Part shown: in pieces, positions 1-12,476 of the stretch
Numbering within the stretch: the stretch's first letter is position 1
Layout of the letters: every line of letters starts with the position of its first letter
Assembly (NCBI GenBank): GCA_001314655.1
Contig: LJSF01000001.1
Location: 124,001 to 188,000 of the forward strand
DNA length: 64,000 nt
Origin: Rhodobacteraceae bacterium HLUCCA08
Lineage (GTDB): Bacteria; Pseudomonadota; Alphaproteobacteria; Rhodobacterales; Rhodobacteraceae
Direction: 5' to 3'
Position numbers and translations under genes: made by a program
The notes under the pieces: model-generated
The model's input: only the letters and a program-made list of their open reading frames with translations
What the model was told of the DNA's origin: nothing
Databases searched by the model: none

Positions 1-914
1 TCACGCAGGATCGCGACGGTCCCGACATAGGAGCCCTCGGGCCAGCCGCCCGGCGGCGCGCGGCGGCCGGCGGCGCGGAAATACTCGGCCTGCGCCCGGT
101 CGAGCGTTTCGCGGTGCGCGTGCACCGGGGCGCCGTCCGGGCCGGTGATGGTCAGCACCACGACGTCACCGGGGCGGCTGCCATAGGCATGGGCGAAGAG
201 GACCAGCGGCGCGTCGCTGTGCAGCTCCTCGCGTGCCGCGCGGCCGGCCTTGATCGTGTCATAGTCCGGCACGCCCGCGGCAAAGCCCCAGGACAGCAGC
301 GCGCCGGGCGCAAGGGCAGGCGGATCGGACCAGAGCGTGTCCGTCGACACCGCGCCGCAGGTGATCGCGCCGTCCGGGTCGAACGGGTCCACCACCGCGC
401 CGTCCCGGCGCACCGACAGGTGCAGATGCGGAAACTCGGTCCGGCCGGACAGGCCGATGTCGCCCAGGGGCTGGCCCAGACGCACCCGGTCGCCCGGCGC
501 CACGAGGACCGAGCCGCGCGCCAGGTGGCAATACTGGGTTTCCCAGCCGTCGCCATGGTCGATCAGCACGCCGTTGCCGCAATCGCGGCCTGTTACGTCC
601 GGCGCCCCCGGGCCGCCCTGGACGATATCCGGCATCCCGTCCCGGACCGCCCGCACGGTGCCGGGGGCCGCGGCCAGCACCGCGACGCCGGCGGCCAGGT
701 CGGCGCGGGTGGGCAGGGAGATGTCGGTGCCCTTGTGCCCGTCATAGGTCAGCTGGCCACAGGCGAAGTCCGAGGCGCCGGGCCCCGGATCATGGTCGAC
801 GAATTGCCGGATGTGGCAGGTATCGCCCGGCACGCAATCGACCGGAAATCCCAGGGTGATATCGCGGGCGGCGGCGTGCAGGGGCAGCAGCAGCAGGATC
901 GGCAGGAGGCGCAT
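1..914 (-). CDS. M23 family (LytM-type) metallopeptidase, 3' end cut by the window
   Basis: Secreted zinc peptidase of the peptidoglycan endopeptidase class. The ATG at 914 opens a hydrophobic signal peptide (MRLLPILLLLPLHAAAR). The first zinc-ligand motif is GHKGTDIS (about residue 57) and the HxH motif is HLHLSV (about residue 150), the two hallmarks of M23 domains. Several Cys residues (DCVPGDTC, DCGNG, QYC) suggest disulfides in the periplasm. About 304 codons are visible; the frame is still open at base 1, so the C-terminus is missing. It lies just downstream of the clpA terminator, so it probably has its own promoter. The family is clear; the natural substrate is not. Confidence 0.85.
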   Translation of the reverse strand, partial: MRLLPILLLLPLHAAARDITLGFPVDCVPGDTCHIRQFVDHDPGPGASDFACGQLTYDGHKGTDISLPTRADLAAGVAVLAAAPGTVRAVRDGMPDIVQGGPGAPDVTGRDCGNGVLIDHGDGWETQYCHLARGSVLVAPGDRVRLGQPLGDIGLSGRTEFPHLHLSVRRDGAVVDPFDPDGAITCGAVSTDTLWSDPPALAPGALLSWGFAAGVPDYDTIKAGRAAREELHSDAPLVLFAHAYGSRPGDVVVLTITGPDGAPVHAHRETLDRAQAEYFRAAGRRAPPGGWPEGSYVGTVAILR

Positions 915-930
915 CGGGGGCGTCCAGGCG

Positions 931-958
931 AAAAGGCCGGACCCTTTCGGATCCGGCC
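931..958 (-). terminator. Intrinsic terminator of clpA
   Basis: Read on the minus strand: a 10-bp GC-rich stem (one T-G wobble) with a GAAA tetraloop, followed directly by TTTT. It starts 6 nt beyond the clpA stop codon and separates clpA from the M23 gene. Confidence 0.85.
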
Positions 959-964
959 CCCTTG

Positions 965-3292
965 TCACTCGGCCGTCAGAAGCGGCGGCTTGTTGCCCGA
1001 CAGGCGCGGGTTCTGCGGCGGCTCGATCTGCAGATCCAGCGCGCCCTTCTTGATGCCGACCTTGACCAGGCCACCCTTGGCCAGCTTGCCGAACAGAAGC
1101 TCTTCGGCGAGCGGTTTCTTGATGTGTTCCTGGATCACGCGGCCCAGGGGGCGGGCGCCCATCTTGTCGTCATAGCCCTTGTCGGCCAGCCATTCGGCGG
1201 CTTTCGGGGTCAGTTCGATGCTGACATTGCGGTCCAGCAGCTGCGCCTCGAGCTGGAGGACAAACTTCTCGACCACCTGCAGGATCACCTCCTTGGGCAG
1301 CGGCTGGAACGAGATCACCGCATCCAGGCGGTTGCGGAATTCCGGCGTGAACTGGCGTTCGATCGCCGCCGTATCCTCGCCCTCGCGGCGGTCGCGGCCG
1401 AAACCGATCGCTTCCTTGGCCTGTTCGGAGGCGCCGGCATTCGAGGTCATGATCAGGATCACGTTGCGGAAATCCGTGGTCCGGCCGTTGTGATCGGTCA
1501 GCTGGCCGTGATCCATGACCTGCAGCAGGATGTTGTAGACATCCGGATGGGCCTTTTCGATTTCGTCCAGCAGCAGCACGCAATGCGGGTTCTGGTCGAT
1601 ACCGTCGGTCAGCAGACCGCCCTGATCGAAGCCGACATAGCCCGGCGGCGCGCCGATCAGGCGGCTGACGGCGTGTTTCTCCATGTATTCCGACATGTCG
1701 AAGCGCATCAATTCGACGCCCAGGGTATCGGCCAGCTGCTTGGCCACCTCGGTCTTGCCGACGCCGGTGGGGCCGGCGAACAGGTAGTTGCCGATCGGCT
1801 TTTCCGGTTCGCGCAACCCGGCGCGGGCCAGCTTGATGGCGCTGGACAGCGCCTCGATCGCCGCATCCTGGCCGAAGACCACGCGCTTGAGGCTGGCCTC
1901 CAGATCCTTGAGCACCTCGGCATCGTCCTTGGAGACGTTCTTCGGCGGGATCCGGGCGATCTTGGCCACCACGGCCTCGATCTCCTTGGCGCCGATGGTC
2001 TTGCGCCGCCGGGATTCGGCGACCAGGTGCTGGGCCGCGCCGGCTTCGTCGATCACGTCGATCGCCTTGTCGGGCAGCTTGCGGTCGTTGATGTAGCGGG
2101 CCGACAGTTCGACCGCCGCCTTGATCGCGTCACTGGTGTATTTGATCGCGTGATGGTCCTCGAAATAGGGCTTGAGGCCCTTGAGGATCTTGACCGTGTC
2201 CTCGACCGAGGGTTCGGTCACGTCGATCTTCTGGAACCGCCGCGACAGGGCCCGGTCCTTTTCGAAATGCTGGCGGAATTCCTTGTAGGTGGTGGAGCCC
2301 ATGCAGCGCAGCTTGCCGCCCTGCAGCGCCGGCTTGAGCAGGTTCGAGGCATCCATCGCCCCGCCCGAGGTGGCGCCGGCGCCGATCACGGTATGGATCT
2401 CGTCGATGAACAGCACCGCGTCGGGGTGATCCTCCAGCTCGTTGACGACGGCCTTGAGCCGTTCCTCGAAATCGCCGCGATAGCGGGTGCCGGCCAGCAG
2501 CGCGCCCATGTCGAGGCTGTAGATCGTGGCGCCGGACAGGACCTCGGGCACTTCGTGGTCGACGATCTTGCGGGCCAGCCCCTCGGCGATGGCGGTCTTG
2601 CCGACGCCGGGATCGCCGACCAGCAACGGGTTGTTCTTGCGCCGGCGGCACAGCACCTGGACGCAGCGTTCGACCTCGTGGTCGCGGCCGATCAGCGGGT
2701 CGACATCGCCGCGCGCCGCCTTGGCGTTCAGGTCGACGCAATACTTGCCCAGGGCGCTTTCGTCATTGCTGTCCTCGGCCTGGCCGGATGTGGTGGTGTC
2801 CTCGTCGGCCGGGGGGGCGCCGGTCACCGGGCGGCTTTCGCCATAGGCCGGATCCTTGGCCACGCCATGGGCGATGAAATTGACCGCGTCGTAGCGCGTC
2901 ATGTCCTGGTCCTGCAGGAAATAGGCGGCGTTCGATTCCCGTTCGGCGAAGATCGCGACCAGGACATTGGCCCCGGTCACTTCGGTCCGGCCCGAGGACT
3001 GGACGTGGATCGCCGCACGCTGGATCACGCGCTGGAAGGCCGCGGTGGGCACGGCTTCGGAGCCTTCGACGCTGGTCACCAGGGTCGACAGGTCGTCCTC
3101 GATGAATTCCTCGAGGTTCTTGCGCAATTCGTCGAGATCGACCGAACAGGCCTTCATCACCCGGGCGGCGTCGGGTTCGTCGATCAGCGCCAGCAGCAGG
3201 TGTTCCAGGGTGGCAAGTTCGTGACGGCGGGCATTGGCCAGCGCCAGCGCCGCGTGAATGGACTGCTCAAGAGTGGTCGAGAAAGACGGCAC
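965..3292 (-). CDS. clpA: ATP-dependent Clp protease ATP-binding subunit ClpA
   Basis: AAA+ unfoldase that feeds substrates, including ClpS-delivered N-degron proteins, to ClpP in the cytosol. Order: Clp N-domain (about 1-145), acidic linker rich in Thr/Ser/Asp/Glu, first AAA+ module with Walker A GDPGVGKT, second module with GPTGVGKT, a ClpP-docking loop with the IGF tripeptide (EAIGFGRD), and a C-terminal D2 small domain. I chose the GTG at 3292 ([10 protein letters not shown]): an AAGGAG sits 8 nt upstream and the N-domain begins there, giving 775 aa, close to the usual length. A TTG-initiated extension of 32 residues is possible but lacks Clp_N homology. No clpS is in the window. Confidence 0.95.
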   Translation of the reverse strand: MPSFSTTLEQSIHAALALANARRHELATLEHLLLALIDEPDAARVMKACSVDLDELRKNLEEFIEDDLSTLVTSVEGSEAVPTAAFQRVIQRAAIHVQSSGRTEVTGANVLVAIFAERESNAAYFLQDQDMTRYDAVNFIAHGVAKDPAYGESRPVTGAPPADEDTTTSGQAEDSNDESALGKYCVDLNAKAARGDVDPLIGRDHEVERCVQVLCRRRKNNPLLVGDPGVGKTAIAEGLARKIVDHEVPEVLSGATIYSLDMGALLAGTRYRGDFEERLKAVVNELEDHPDAVLFIDEIHTVIGAGATSGGAMDASNLLKPALQGGKLRCMGSTTYKEFRQHFEKDRALSRRFQKIDVTEPSVEDTVKILKGLKPYFEDHHAIKYTSDAIKAAVELSARYINDRKLPDKAIDVIDEAGAAQHLVAESRRRKTIGAKEIEAVVAKIARIPPKNVSKDDAEVLKDLEASLKRVVFGQDAAIEALSSAIKLARAGLREPEKPIGNYLFAGPTGVGKTEVAKQLADTLGVELMRFDMSEYMEKHAVSRLIGAPPGYVGFDQGGLLTDGIDQNPHCVLLLDEIEKAHPDVYNILLQVMDHGQLTDHNGRTTDFRNVILIMTSNAGASEQAKEAIGFGRDRREGEDTAAIERQFTPEFRNRLDAVISFQPLPKEVILQVVEKFVLQLEAQLLDRNVSIELTPKAAEWLADKGYDDKMGARPLGRVIQEHIKKPLAEELLFGKLAKGGLVKVGIKKGALDLQIEPPQNPRLSGNKPPLLTAE

Positions 3293-3639
3293 GGGACGTG
3301 CTCCTTTTCCTGGGGTCGGGAGGGCCGAGGACCCGTCCTGACCGTGGCCTCTAAAGGTTAGAGTTCGGTTGTTTTCGTCCGGGTTCAAGGGATTTCTTGT
3401 CCCCCGGTGGTCACATTTTGCGTGTTGGTGCGCGCATGCGCCTGATTATTGGGCGCTTCGGGTCATGCCGGGCGCCGCCAGGTGCGGGCGCGTGTCGCAG
3501 CCGGCGGGCATGTCGGCCCGCCGGATCTGCCGGTTCCCGGATCATGTGGGGGCGTCGGAGGCGATGTCAACGGGCCCGCGCCGCCTGCAGCGACAGGACG
3601 AGGAAACGGGGCCGACGCAACGGCGCCGGCGCAACGATT
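3293..3639. other. Intergenic region between clpA and gloB, no gene seen
   Basis: I see no convincing coding region or RNA gene here. It must hold the clpA promoter. On the minus strand CCCTTGAA (3391-3384) resembles the -35 of heat-shock (RpoH) promoters, which would suit clpA, but no clear -10 partner is visible. GC-rich open frames on both strands look like background. Confidence 0.5.
3384..3391 (-). promoter_or_regulatory. Possible RpoH-type -35 element upstream of clpA
   Basis: CCCTTGAA on the minus strand, about 92 nt before the chosen clpA start. It matches the heat-shock sigma -35 core, and clpA is often heat induced. The -10 box is not convincing, so this is a weak call. Confidence 0.25.
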
Positions 3640-4401
3640 CTAGAACCTGTCCTTTCGGCTCCGGATCTCGGCAAAGACCTCGGCCGGGTCGGCGCCTTCC
3701 ATGCCAAGCTGCCGCGCCATCAGCGGGGTGTCGGCCCGCAGGAAGGGGTTGGTCGCGATCTCTTCGGACAGGCGCGAGGGAACGGTCGGCTCGCCGCGGG
3801 CGCGGGCGGCCTCGACCGCGGCGGCGCGGGACACCAGGGCGGCATTGCCGGCATCGACGCTCAGCGCGAAGGCGGCATTGGCGGCGGTATATTCATGGCC
3901 CGAACAGATCAGCGTGTCGGGGGGCAGGGCGCGCAGTTTCTTCAGGCTGTCCCACATCTGCGGCGCCGAGCCTTCGAACAGCCGGCCGCAGCCCAGCGCC
4001 ATCAGGCTGTCGGCGGTGAAGGCATAGCCGCTTTGCGGAAAGTGGAAGGCCAGGTGGCCGAGCGTATGGCCCGACACGTCGAGCACCGCGACCGGTTCGC
4101 CGCAGATCGTCAGGGCGTCGCCCTCGGCCACGGCCAGGTCGAGCGGCGGCAGCCGGTGGGCATCGGCGGCCGCACCGATCACCCGGGCCCCGTCGCGCAG
4201 CGCCGCGACCCCCTCGACATGGTCGTCGTGATGGTGGGTCAGCAGGATGTCGCTCAGGGCCCAGCCGCGATCCTGCAGGGCGGCGGCGATCGGGCCGGCC
4301 TCGGGCGCGTCGACAAGCGCCGTTCGCGATGTCGCCGAATCGTGCAGAAGATAGGCATAATTGTCGCTGCGACAGGGAATCGTCACGAGGTCGAGGGGCA
4401 T
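3640..4401 (-). CDS. gloB: Hydroxyacylglutathione hydrolase (glyoxalase II)
   Basis: Metallo-beta-lactamase-fold enzyme hydrolysing S-lactoylglutathione to lactate and glutathione, second step of methylglyoxal detoxification. The binuclear metal motif THHHDDH is at about residues 55-61; further ligands are seen in SGHTLGH, FTADS and SGHEYT. Length 253 aa matches GloB, and the C-terminal part carries the expected glutathione-binding region with a basic tail (IRSRKDRF). It is divergent from the methyltransferase at 4466 with 64 bp between, so the two likely share a control region. No glyoxalase I is nearby. Confidence 0.93.
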   Translation of the reverse strand: MPLDLVTIPCRSDNYAYLLHDSATSRTALVDAPEAGPIAAALQDRGWALSDILLTHHHDDHVEGVAALRDGARVIGAAADAHRLPPLDLAVAEGDALTICGEPVAVLDVSGHTLGHLAFHFPQSGYAFTADSLMALGCGRLFEGSAPQMWDSLKKLRALPPDTLICSGHEYTAANAAFALSVDAGNAALVSRAAAVEAARARGEPTVPSRLSEEIATNPFLRADTPLMARQLGMEGADPAEVFAEIRSRKDRF

Positions 4402-4465
4402 GGTCCGCGCCTTTCGGTCTTGTTAGACTTTCCCCGAGTGTTGCCCATCAGGAGGGGTCCGCGCA

Positions 4466-5236
4466 ATGCATCTGGACGTACAGGACCTGCGCGACTTCTA
4501 TTATCGCAGCGCCCTGGGCCGCGCGGCGCAGAAGGTGATCCGCGACGACCTGGTCCGGTTGTGGCCGGTCGCACGGACGCGCGGTCAATGCGTCGTCGGC
4601 TTCGGGTTCGCCGTGCCGCTGCTGCGCCCCTATCTGCCCGAGGCGCGCCGGGTGATCGGGCTGATGCCGGGGCCGCAGGGGGTGATGCCCTGGCCGCCCG
4701 GACAGCCGAACCTGTCGGTGCTGTGCCACGAAACGCTCTGGCCCCTGCCGACCGGCAGCACCGACCGGCTGGTGGTGATGCACGGGCTGGAAAGCTGCGA
4801 TCATCCGGCCGCACTGCTGCAGGAAACCGCGCGGGTCCTGGGGCCGGGCGGGCGCGGCGCCTTCATCGTGCCGAACCGGGCCGGGATCTGGTCGCGCCGC
4901 GACGCGACCCCGTTCGGTTTCGGCCGGCCCTATTCGCTGAGCCAGCTCGAGGCGCAGCTGGAGGATGCCGGTTTCACCGTCGAAAGCGCCCAATCGACCC
5001 TGTTCCAGCCGCCCTCGGCAAAGCGGTTCTGGCGCCGCATGGCCCGCCTGATGGAAAGCGGCGGCCGGCATATCCCGTTCTTCTCGGCCGGCGGGGTGCT
5101 GATCGTCGAGGTGTCCAAGCAGGTCTCGGCCCCGACCCGGCCGGGCCTGCCCGAGGCCGTGAAGCGGCCGATGAAGGTGCTGGAAGGGATCGGCGCCGCC
5201 GAACCGACCCCGGCCCGGCGCGATCCGCTTCGGTGA
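4466..5236 (+). CDS. Class I SAM-dependent methyltransferase domain protein
   Basis: 256-aa cytosolic protein of the Methyltransf_11 type. The expected glycine-rich motif I is divergent ([11 protein letters not shown] at about residues 43-53), while the post-motif region [20 protein letters not shown] and the [15 protein letters not shown] segment (about 125-139) fit the fold well. An AGGAGGGG lies 9 nt upstream of the ATG. Divergent neighbour of gloB; this pairing may be conserved in the group. The methyl acceptor cannot be read from sequence. Confidence 0.75.
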   Translation: MHLDVQDLRDFYYRSALGRAAQKVIRDDLVRLWPVARTRGQCVVGFGFAVPLLRPYLPEARRVIGLMPGPQGVMPWPPGQPNLSVLCHETLWPLPTGSTDRLVVMHGLESCDHPAALLQETARVLGPGGRGAFIVPNRAGIWSRRDATPFGFGRPYSLSQLEAQLEDAGFTVESAQSTLFQPPSAKRFWRRMARLMESGGRHIPFFSAGGVLIVEVSKQVSAPTRPGLPEAVKRPMKVLEGIGAAEPTPARRDPLR

Positions 5237-5408
5237 GGCCCGGGGCCCGTGCGGCGCCCGGTGCGGGTGTTTCGACGCCCGGATTCGGAGTGTTTGCGCA
5301 ATCAGTCGCGCCCGCGGCGGGGGGCCAAATCGACGCGCCGTGCCGCGCTTTGGGATTGCGGCTTGAAAACTTGGGGTTTCGCGCCCTGTTGCCGAAACCT
5401 TAAGGCGG

Positions 5409-5513
5409 TTGCCCCCTTTCGGACCCTCTGCTACATCCCCCCTGATTTCTGAGCCCCGGGCGCTTCGGGGCGCCCACGGATAGCCCGCCCACGCCGGTCC
5501 CCGCGGACCGGCG
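5409..5513 (+). promoter_or_regulatory. Candidate atp operon promoter and structured 5' leader
   Basis: Lies in a gene-free stretch of about 310 nt before atpH. TTGCCC (5409-5414), 17 nt, TACATC (5432-5437) is a plausible sigma-70 promoter. The leader has two hairpins: 6-bp GCCCCG/CGGGGC (5453-5458 with 5466-5471) and a perfect 9-bp stem with CCGC loop (5492-5513). Neither has a U-tract, so they are more likely mRNA stability or translation elements than terminators. The promoter assignment is weak; the hairpins are seen directly. Confidence 0.4.
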
Positions 5514-5546
5514 CGATGGACGGGCCTGAGACATGGAAGGGTGGAC

Positions 5547-6107
5547 GTGTCCGAACCAGCTTCGATTTCCAGCGGCATTGCCCAGCGCTATGCCACCGCC
5601 GTGTTCGACCTGGCCCGCGAGGACAAGGGCCTCGCCGCGCTGGAACAGGATATCGCCGCGCTGAACGGCGCGCTTGACGCCAGCGCCGACCTGCGCGCGC
5701 TGATCGCCTCTCCGGTCTATACCCGCGCCGACCAGGAGGCCGCGATCACCGCGGTCGCCAGGAAGGCCGGGCTGAGCGCCATGGTCACCAGCACGCTGGG
5801 CCTGATGGCGCAGAAGCGCCGCCTGTTCGTGCTGCCGCAGATGCTGCGCGCCCTGGCCGACCGGATCGCCGCCGAAAAGGGCGAGATCACCGCCGAGGTG
5901 GTGTCGGCCAAGGCGCTGACCAAGGCCCAGTCCGACAAACTTGCCAAGACCCTCAAGGAGCGGATCGGCAAGGAGATCAACCTGAATGCGACCGTCGATG
6001 AAAGCCTCATCGGCGGTCTTGTCGTCAAAGTTGGCTCGACGATGATCGACACCTCGGTCGCGTCCAAGCTCAACGCCCTGAAGAACACCATGAAAGAGGC
6101 CCGGTAA
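5547..6107 (+). CDS. atpH: F1F0 ATP synthase subunit delta
   Basis: OSCP/delta subunit, which links F1 to the peripheral stalk on the cytoplasmic face of the membrane. 186 aa when started at the GTG at 5547 ([10 protein letters not shown]); GGAAGGG ends 5 nt before it. An in-frame GTG at 5541 would add two residues but abuts the Shine-Dalgarno. The N-terminal helical domain ([12 protein letters not shown]) and the conserved C-terminal [19 protein letters not shown] are diagnostic. First gene of atpHAGDC; F0 genes lie elsewhere, as is usual in Rhodobacterales. Its stop overlaps the atpA start by one base. Confidence 0.95.
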   Translation: MSEPASISSGIAQRYATAVFDLAREDKGLAALEQDIAALNGALDASADLRALIASPVYTRADQEAAITAVARKAGLSAMVTSTLGLMAQKRRLFVLPQMLRALADRIAAEKGEITAEVVSAKALTKAQSDKLAKTLKERIGKEINLNATVDESLIGGLVVKVGSTMIDTSVASKLNALKNTMKEAR

Positions 6108-7645
6108 TGGCGATCCAAGCTGCAGAGATCTCTGCGATCCTCAAGGACCAGATCAAGAATTTCGGCCAGGAGGCCCAGGTGGCCGAAATCGGCCGCGTGC
6201 TGAGTGTCGGGGACGGGATCGCCCGGGTCTATGGCCTGGACAACATCCAGGCCGGCGAGATGGTCGAGTTTCCCGGCGGCATCATGGGCATGGCGCTGAA
6301 CCTGGAAACCGACAATGTCGGCGTGGTGATCTTCGGTTCGGACCGCGACATCAAGGAAGGCGACACGGTCAAGCGGACCAAGGCCATCGTGGACGTGCCC
6401 GCCGGCGACGCGCTGCTGGGCCGGGTCGTCGACGGTCTGGGCAACCCGCTGGACGGCAAGGGCGACATCAAGGCGACCGAGCGCCGCGTCGCCGACGTCA
6501 AGGCGCCCGGCATCATCCCGCGCAAATCGGTGCATGAACCGATGGCGACCGGCCTGAAATCGGTCGACGCGATGATCCCGATCGGCCGTGGCCAGCGCGA
6601 ACTGATCATCGGCGACCGCCAGACCGGCAAGACCGCGGTCGCGCTGGACGCGATCCTGAACCAGAAAAGCTACAACGACGCCGCCGGCGACGACGAAAGC
6701 AAGAAGCTCTATTGCATCTATGTCGCCATCGGCCAGAAACGGTCGACCGTGGCCCAGCTGGTCAAGAAGCTCGAGGAATCCGGCGCCATCGACTATACGA
6801 TCGTCGTTGCCGCCACCGCCTCGGACCCGGCGCCGATGCAGTTCCTGGCGCCCTATGCCGCCACCGCCATGGCCGAATATTTCCGCGACAACGGCCGCCA
6901 CGCGCTGATCATCTATGACGACCTGTCCAAACAGGCCGTGGCCTATCGCCAGATGTCGCTGCTGCTGCGCCGTCCGCCGGGCCGCGAAGCCTATCCGGGC
7001 GACGTGTTCTACCTGCACTCGCGCCTGCTGGAACGCTCGGCCAAGCTGAACGAGGACAACGGCGCAGGCTCGCTCACCGCGCTGCCGATCATCGAAACCC
7101 AGGGCGGCGACGTGTCGGCCTTCATCCCGACCAACGTGATCTCGATCACCGACGGCCAGATCTTCCTGGAAACCGAGCTGTTCTACCAGGGCATCCGCCC
7201 CGCCGTTAACACCGGCCTGTCGGTGTCGCGGGTCGGCTCCTCGGCCCAGACCAAGGCGATGTCCTCGGTCGCCGGCCCGGTGAAACTGTCGCTGGCCCAG
7301 TATCGCGAAATGGCGGCCTTTGCCCAGTTCGGCTCGGACCTCGATGCCGCGACCCAGCAGCTGCTGAACCGCGGTGCGCGCCTGACCGAGATCATGAAGC
7401 AGCCGCAATATTCGCCGCTGAGCAACGCGGAAATCGTCTGCGTCATCTTCGCCGGCACCAACGGCTATCTCGACAAGCTGCCGCTGAACCGTGTGAAGGC
7501 CTTCGAAGAGGGTCTGCTGAACCACATGCGCCAGAACCGCAAGGACATCCTGGACTGGATCGAGACCGAGGATCCGAAGATCAAGGGTGAGCCGGCGGAC
7601 AAGCTGAAAGCCGCGATCGACGAATTCGCCAAAGACTTCGCGTAA
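6107..7645 (+). CDS. atpA: F1F0 ATP synthase subunit alpha
   Basis: Non-catalytic nucleotide-binding subunit of the F1 hexamer. 512 aa, the standard length. Walker [10 protein letters not shown] is near residue 169, with the conserved YVAIGQKRS and the catalytic-interface arginine in the [12 protein letters not shown] segment. Start and atpH stop share TAATG, indicating translational coupling. The gene is preceded by AAAGAGG inside the atpH end. Confidence 0.98.
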   Translation: MAIQAAEISAILKDQIKNFGQEAQVAEIGRVLSVGDGIARVYGLDNIQAGEMVEFPGGIMGMALNLETDNVGVVIFGSDRDIKEGDTVKRTKAIVDVPAGDALLGRVVDGLGNPLDGKGDIKATERRVADVKAPGIIPRKSVHEPMATGLKSVDAMIPIGRGQRELIIGDRQTGKTAVALDAILNQKSYNDAAGDDESKKLYCIYVAIGQKRSTVAQLVKKLEESGAIDYTIVVAATASDPAPMQFLAPYAATAMAEYFRDNGRHALIIYDDLSKQAVAYRQMSLLLRRPPGREAYPGDVFYLHSRLLERSAKLNEDNGAGSLTALPIIETQGGDVSAFIPTNVISITDGQIFLETELFYQGIRPAVNTGLSVSRVGSSAQTKAMSSVAGPVKLSLAQYREMAAFAQFGSDLDAATQQLLNRGARLTEIMKQPQYSPLSNAEIVCVIFAGTNGYLDKLPLNRVKAFEEGLLNHMRQNRKDILDWIETEDPKIKGEPADKLKAAIDEFAKDFA

Positions 7646-7657
7646 GGGGGTAGGCGG

Positions 7658-9980
<2,323 letters not shown>

Positions 9981-9995
9981 GCCAAGCGCGGGACG

Positions 9996-10059
9996 CGCCC
10001 CGGGCCTGACCCGGGGCCTCCCGGTCCACGCCACGAGGCCCCGGGTCAGGCCCGGGGCG
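9996..10059. repeat. Perfect 25-bp inverted repeat between atpD and atpC
   Basis: Arms 9996-10020 and 10035-10059 are exact reverse complements with a 14-nt loop. Each arm is itself partly palindromic (CCCCGGG CCTGA CCCGGGG). No U-run follows, and the right arm ends 21 nt before the atpC ATG. It looks like a REP-type element. In the mRNA it could stabilise the atpD 3' end, cause partial termination, or lower atpC translation. Confidence 0.9.
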
Positions 10060-10080
10060 GGATAGACAAGAGAGGCTGAC

Positions 10081-10518
10081 ATGGCCAAGAGTGTGCAATT
10101 CGACCTGGTCAGTCCCGAACGGCGCCTGGCGTCGCTCGAGGCGACCGAGGTCCAGATCCCCGGCGCCGATGGCGACATGACGGCGATGGCCGATCATGCC
10201 CCCACCATCACCACGCTGCGGCCCGGTATCCTGAAGGTCGTCCATGCGGGCGGCACCGATGAATACATCGTGTCGGGCGGTTTCGCCGAGATCACCGACG
10301 CGGCGGTCACGGTCTTGGCCGAACAGAGCCTGCCGCGCGCCGAGATGACCCAGGAGGTCTTCGACCGCATGCTGCAAGAGGCGGCGCAGGTTCACAAGGC
10401 CGCCAGGGACAGTTCCGAGAACCTGCCGGGGCCGGTCGACGAGGCGGCCAAGCTGCTGGCCGACATGGTCGCCATGGGGGGCCATATCGGCCTCGATACG
10501 AGCCGGTCCAACCTCTGA
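10081..10518 (+). CDS. atpC: F1F0 ATP synthase subunit epsilon
   Basis: Rotor subunit that also acts as ATP-hydrolysis inhibitor. 145 aa: N-terminal beta-sandwich (residues 1-85, with the conserved [20 protein letters not shown]) followed by a helical C-terminal part. GAGAGG lies 5 nt before the ATG. Last gene of the operon; an intrinsic terminator follows 25 nt after the stop. Confidence 0.95.
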   Translation: MAKSVQFDLVSPERRLASLEATEVQIPGADGDMTAMADHAPTITTLRPGILKVVHAGGTDEYIVSGGFAEITDAAVTVLAEQSLPRAEMTQEVFDRMLQEAAQVHKAARDSSENLPGPVDEAAKLLADMVAMGGHIGLDTSRSNL

Positions 10519-10542
10519 TCCCGCGCGGATCGGACGGTTCAG

Positions 10543-10570
10543 AGGCCCCGGCGGAGCCCCGGGGCCTTTT
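10543..10570 (+). terminator. Intrinsic terminator of the atp operon
   Basis: 9-bp stem AGGCCCCGG / CCGGGGCCT, 7-nt loop, then a short T-run (10567-10570). Located 24 nt past the atpC stop. Confidence 0.85.
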
Positions 10571-10648
10571 GCCGTTGCGGGCCGCCGGGCGCCGCTCGTC
10601 CCGGGCCGGGCCCGGGACATCGCCCCGCCCACCGTCCCGGTTGTCTGG

Positions 10649-11107
10649 TCACACGATCCGTTGCTCCAGGTCGGCCGGATCGACCCCGTCGAGCCGCCAG
10701 AAATCCTGCGCCTCGGGTCCGATCCGGGCCAGGACGCGGTCCAGATCGGCCTGGCGCAGCGACCGGCGCAATGCCCAGGCGGTGGCGGCTAGGATGTCGT
10801 CCGGCGTCAGGTTGTGGTTGCGGCGCAGGGCCTTGGCCTCGGCCGTCAATGTCGCGCGATCGGCCCAGGGTGCGGGGGCGGCGGTGATGTCCCAGCCGGC
10901 CACGAAGATCGCCCGCAGGGTGGAAGGCAGGATGTCCGCGAAAGCGATGCCTTCGGCCGGGGTCAGCCGCTTGCGGAACACCTGCAGCACGCCATCGACC
11001 GCCGTATAGGCCATGTTGTCCGAACTCAGCCCGGTGCGGTCCTTCACATCCGCCAGGAAGGCTTTGAATTCCCGTTCGGAATGGCGGTAGGTCCAGGGCA
11101 TCGGCAT
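10649..11107 (-). CDS. DUF2267 domain protein
   Basis: 152-aa soluble protein of unknown function. The pattern FKAFLADVKDRTGLSSDNMAY, then a VLQVFRKRLTPAEGIAFADI stretch and later PSTLRAIFVAGW, matches the helical DUF2267 repeat family. A second in-frame ATG lies two codons later; I took the first (11107). Upstream in-frame sequence is open but compositionally junk. It is divergent from the MFS gene at 11183 with 75 bp between. No role can be inferred. Confidence 0.8.
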   Translation of the reverse strand: MPMPWTYRHSEREFKAFLADVKDRTGLSSDNMAYTAVDGVLQVFRKRLTPAEGIAFADILPSTLRAIFVAGWDITAAPAPWADRATLTAEAKALRRNHNLTPDDILAATAWALRRSLRQADLDRVLARIGPEAQDFWRLDGVDPADLEQRIV

Positions 11108-11182
11108 GGCCGAAGCATAGCCGGGCCGCGCCGGGGCTGTCACCGGCCTTGCGCCGTCGGGGCCGCTGGTGGATAGGAGGTC

Positions 11183-12406
11183 ATGACACGCCTCAACGGC
11201 CCCATGCTGTTCATCCTTGCCACGCTGCTGATCGACGCGATCGGCATCGGCATCGTGTTCCCGATCATGCCCGATCTGATGGAGCGGGTCGGCGCCGGCG
11301 GCACCGCCGAGGGGTCGGTCTGGGCCGGGTTGCTGATGGCGGCCTATGCCGGCGCGCAATTCCTGCTGGGGCCGGTGGTGGGCTCGATCTCGGACGCCTA
11401 CGGCCGACGGCCGGTGCTGATCGCCGCGCTCGCCTTTCTGGCGCTGGACTACGTGATCATGGCCCTGGCCGACAGCCTGTGGCTGCTGCTGCTGGGCCGG
11501 ACGCTGGCGGGCATGGCCGGGGCGACCTACATCACCGCGACCGCCTATATCTCGGACATTTCGACGCGCGAGACCCGGGCGACGAATTTCGGGCTGATCG
11601 GGGCGGCCTTCGGGATCGGCTTCGTGCTGGGGCCGGTGCTGGGCGGGCTGGCGGCGGGCTGGCACGTGACGGCGCCATTCTGGCTGGCGGCGGGGCTGGC
11701 GGCGGCGAACACGGTGTTCGGCCTGTTCGTGCTGCCGGAATCGCTGAAGCCCGAAAACCGCCGCCCCTTCGGCCGCCGCGACCTGAATCCGTTCGGGGCG
11801 ATCCTGACCGCGTTCCGGATGCCCGGCCTGGCGGTGCCGCTGATCTGCCTGTTTGTCTTCGAATTCGCCAACATGGTCTATCCGGTGCTCTGGGCCTTCT
11901 GGGTGCGCGAGATCTTTGGCTGGTCGGCCTTCCTGATCGGGCTCACACTGTCGGCCTATGGCGTGTTGATCGTCCTCTCGCAGGGGGTGATCATGCCCCA
12001 TGCGGTCCGGCTGCTGGGTGAGGGGCGGGTGATGCTGTGGGGCATGGTGCTGGCGGCGGCGACGATGGTGGGCTTCGGCTTCACCTCGACGATCTGGGCG
12101 CTGTGCATCCTGCTGCCGCTGGCGGCGCTGACCGACCTGGTGCCGCCGACCCTGACGGCGATGGCCGCGAACGTCGCCCCCGAGGACCGGCAGGGCCTGG
12201 TGCAGGGGGTGATCGCCTCGCTCGGGGCGATCTCGGCGGTGGTCGCGCCGCTGCTGCTGACCCGGGTCTTCGGTTTCTTCGCCGATGCCGAAGGGCCGGT
12301 CTATCTGCCGGGCGCCCCGTTCCTGCTGGGGGCGCTGCTGGTCCTGGCGATCCTGCCGCTCAGCCTGCGCCAGGCCCGGCGCATTGTTTCCCCCGGGCGG
12401 CCCTGA
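11183..12406 (+). CDS. MFS transporter, TetA/TCR-like drug:H+ antiporter family
   Basis: 407-aa inner-membrane protein with 12 predicted membrane segments. The family motif A in loop 2-3 reads GSISDAYGRRPVL (residues 71-83), and helix 1 (LLIDAIGIGIVFPIMPDL) is typical of TetA-type antiporters. Helix 5 motif C-like GIGFVLGPVLGGL supports the antiporter group. No TetR-type repressor sits next to it, so this is more likely an efflux or metabolite exporter of unknown substrate than acquired tetracycline resistance. Codon use matches the neighbours. Confidence 0.85.
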   Translation: MTRLNGPMLFILATLLIDAIGIGIVFPIMPDLMERVGAGGTAEGSVWAGLLMAAYAGAQFLLGPVVGSISDAYGRRPVLIAALAFLALDYVIMALADSLWLLLLGRTLAGMAGATYITATAYISDISTRETRATNFGLIGAAFGIGFVLGPVLGGLAAGWHVTAPFWLAAGLAAANTVFGLFVLPESLKPENRRPFGRRDLNPFGAILTAFRMPGLAVPLICLFVFEFANMVYPVLWAFWVREIFGWSAFLIGLTLSAYGVLIVLSQGVIMPHAVRLLGEGRVMLWGMVLAAATMVGFGFTSTIWALCILLPLAALTDLVPPTLTAMAANVAPEDRQGLVQGVIASLGAISAVVAPLLLTRVFGFFADAEGPVYLPGAPFLLGALLVLAILPLSLRQARRIVSPGRP

Positions 12407-12476
12407 TCCTGCCATGCTGGTCGTGCAGCCTGCCGGGGGTTGAACCGAACCGACCCACGCGCGTAACAGGAGCGGG

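Noticed and set aside
962..3361. A 799-codon plus-strand frame opposite clpA
   Set aside because: Mirror of ClpA coding DNA with no recognisable domain; same GC artefact.
5533..5546. ATG at 5533 as the atpH start
   Set aside because: Out of frame with the delta-subunit coding sequence.
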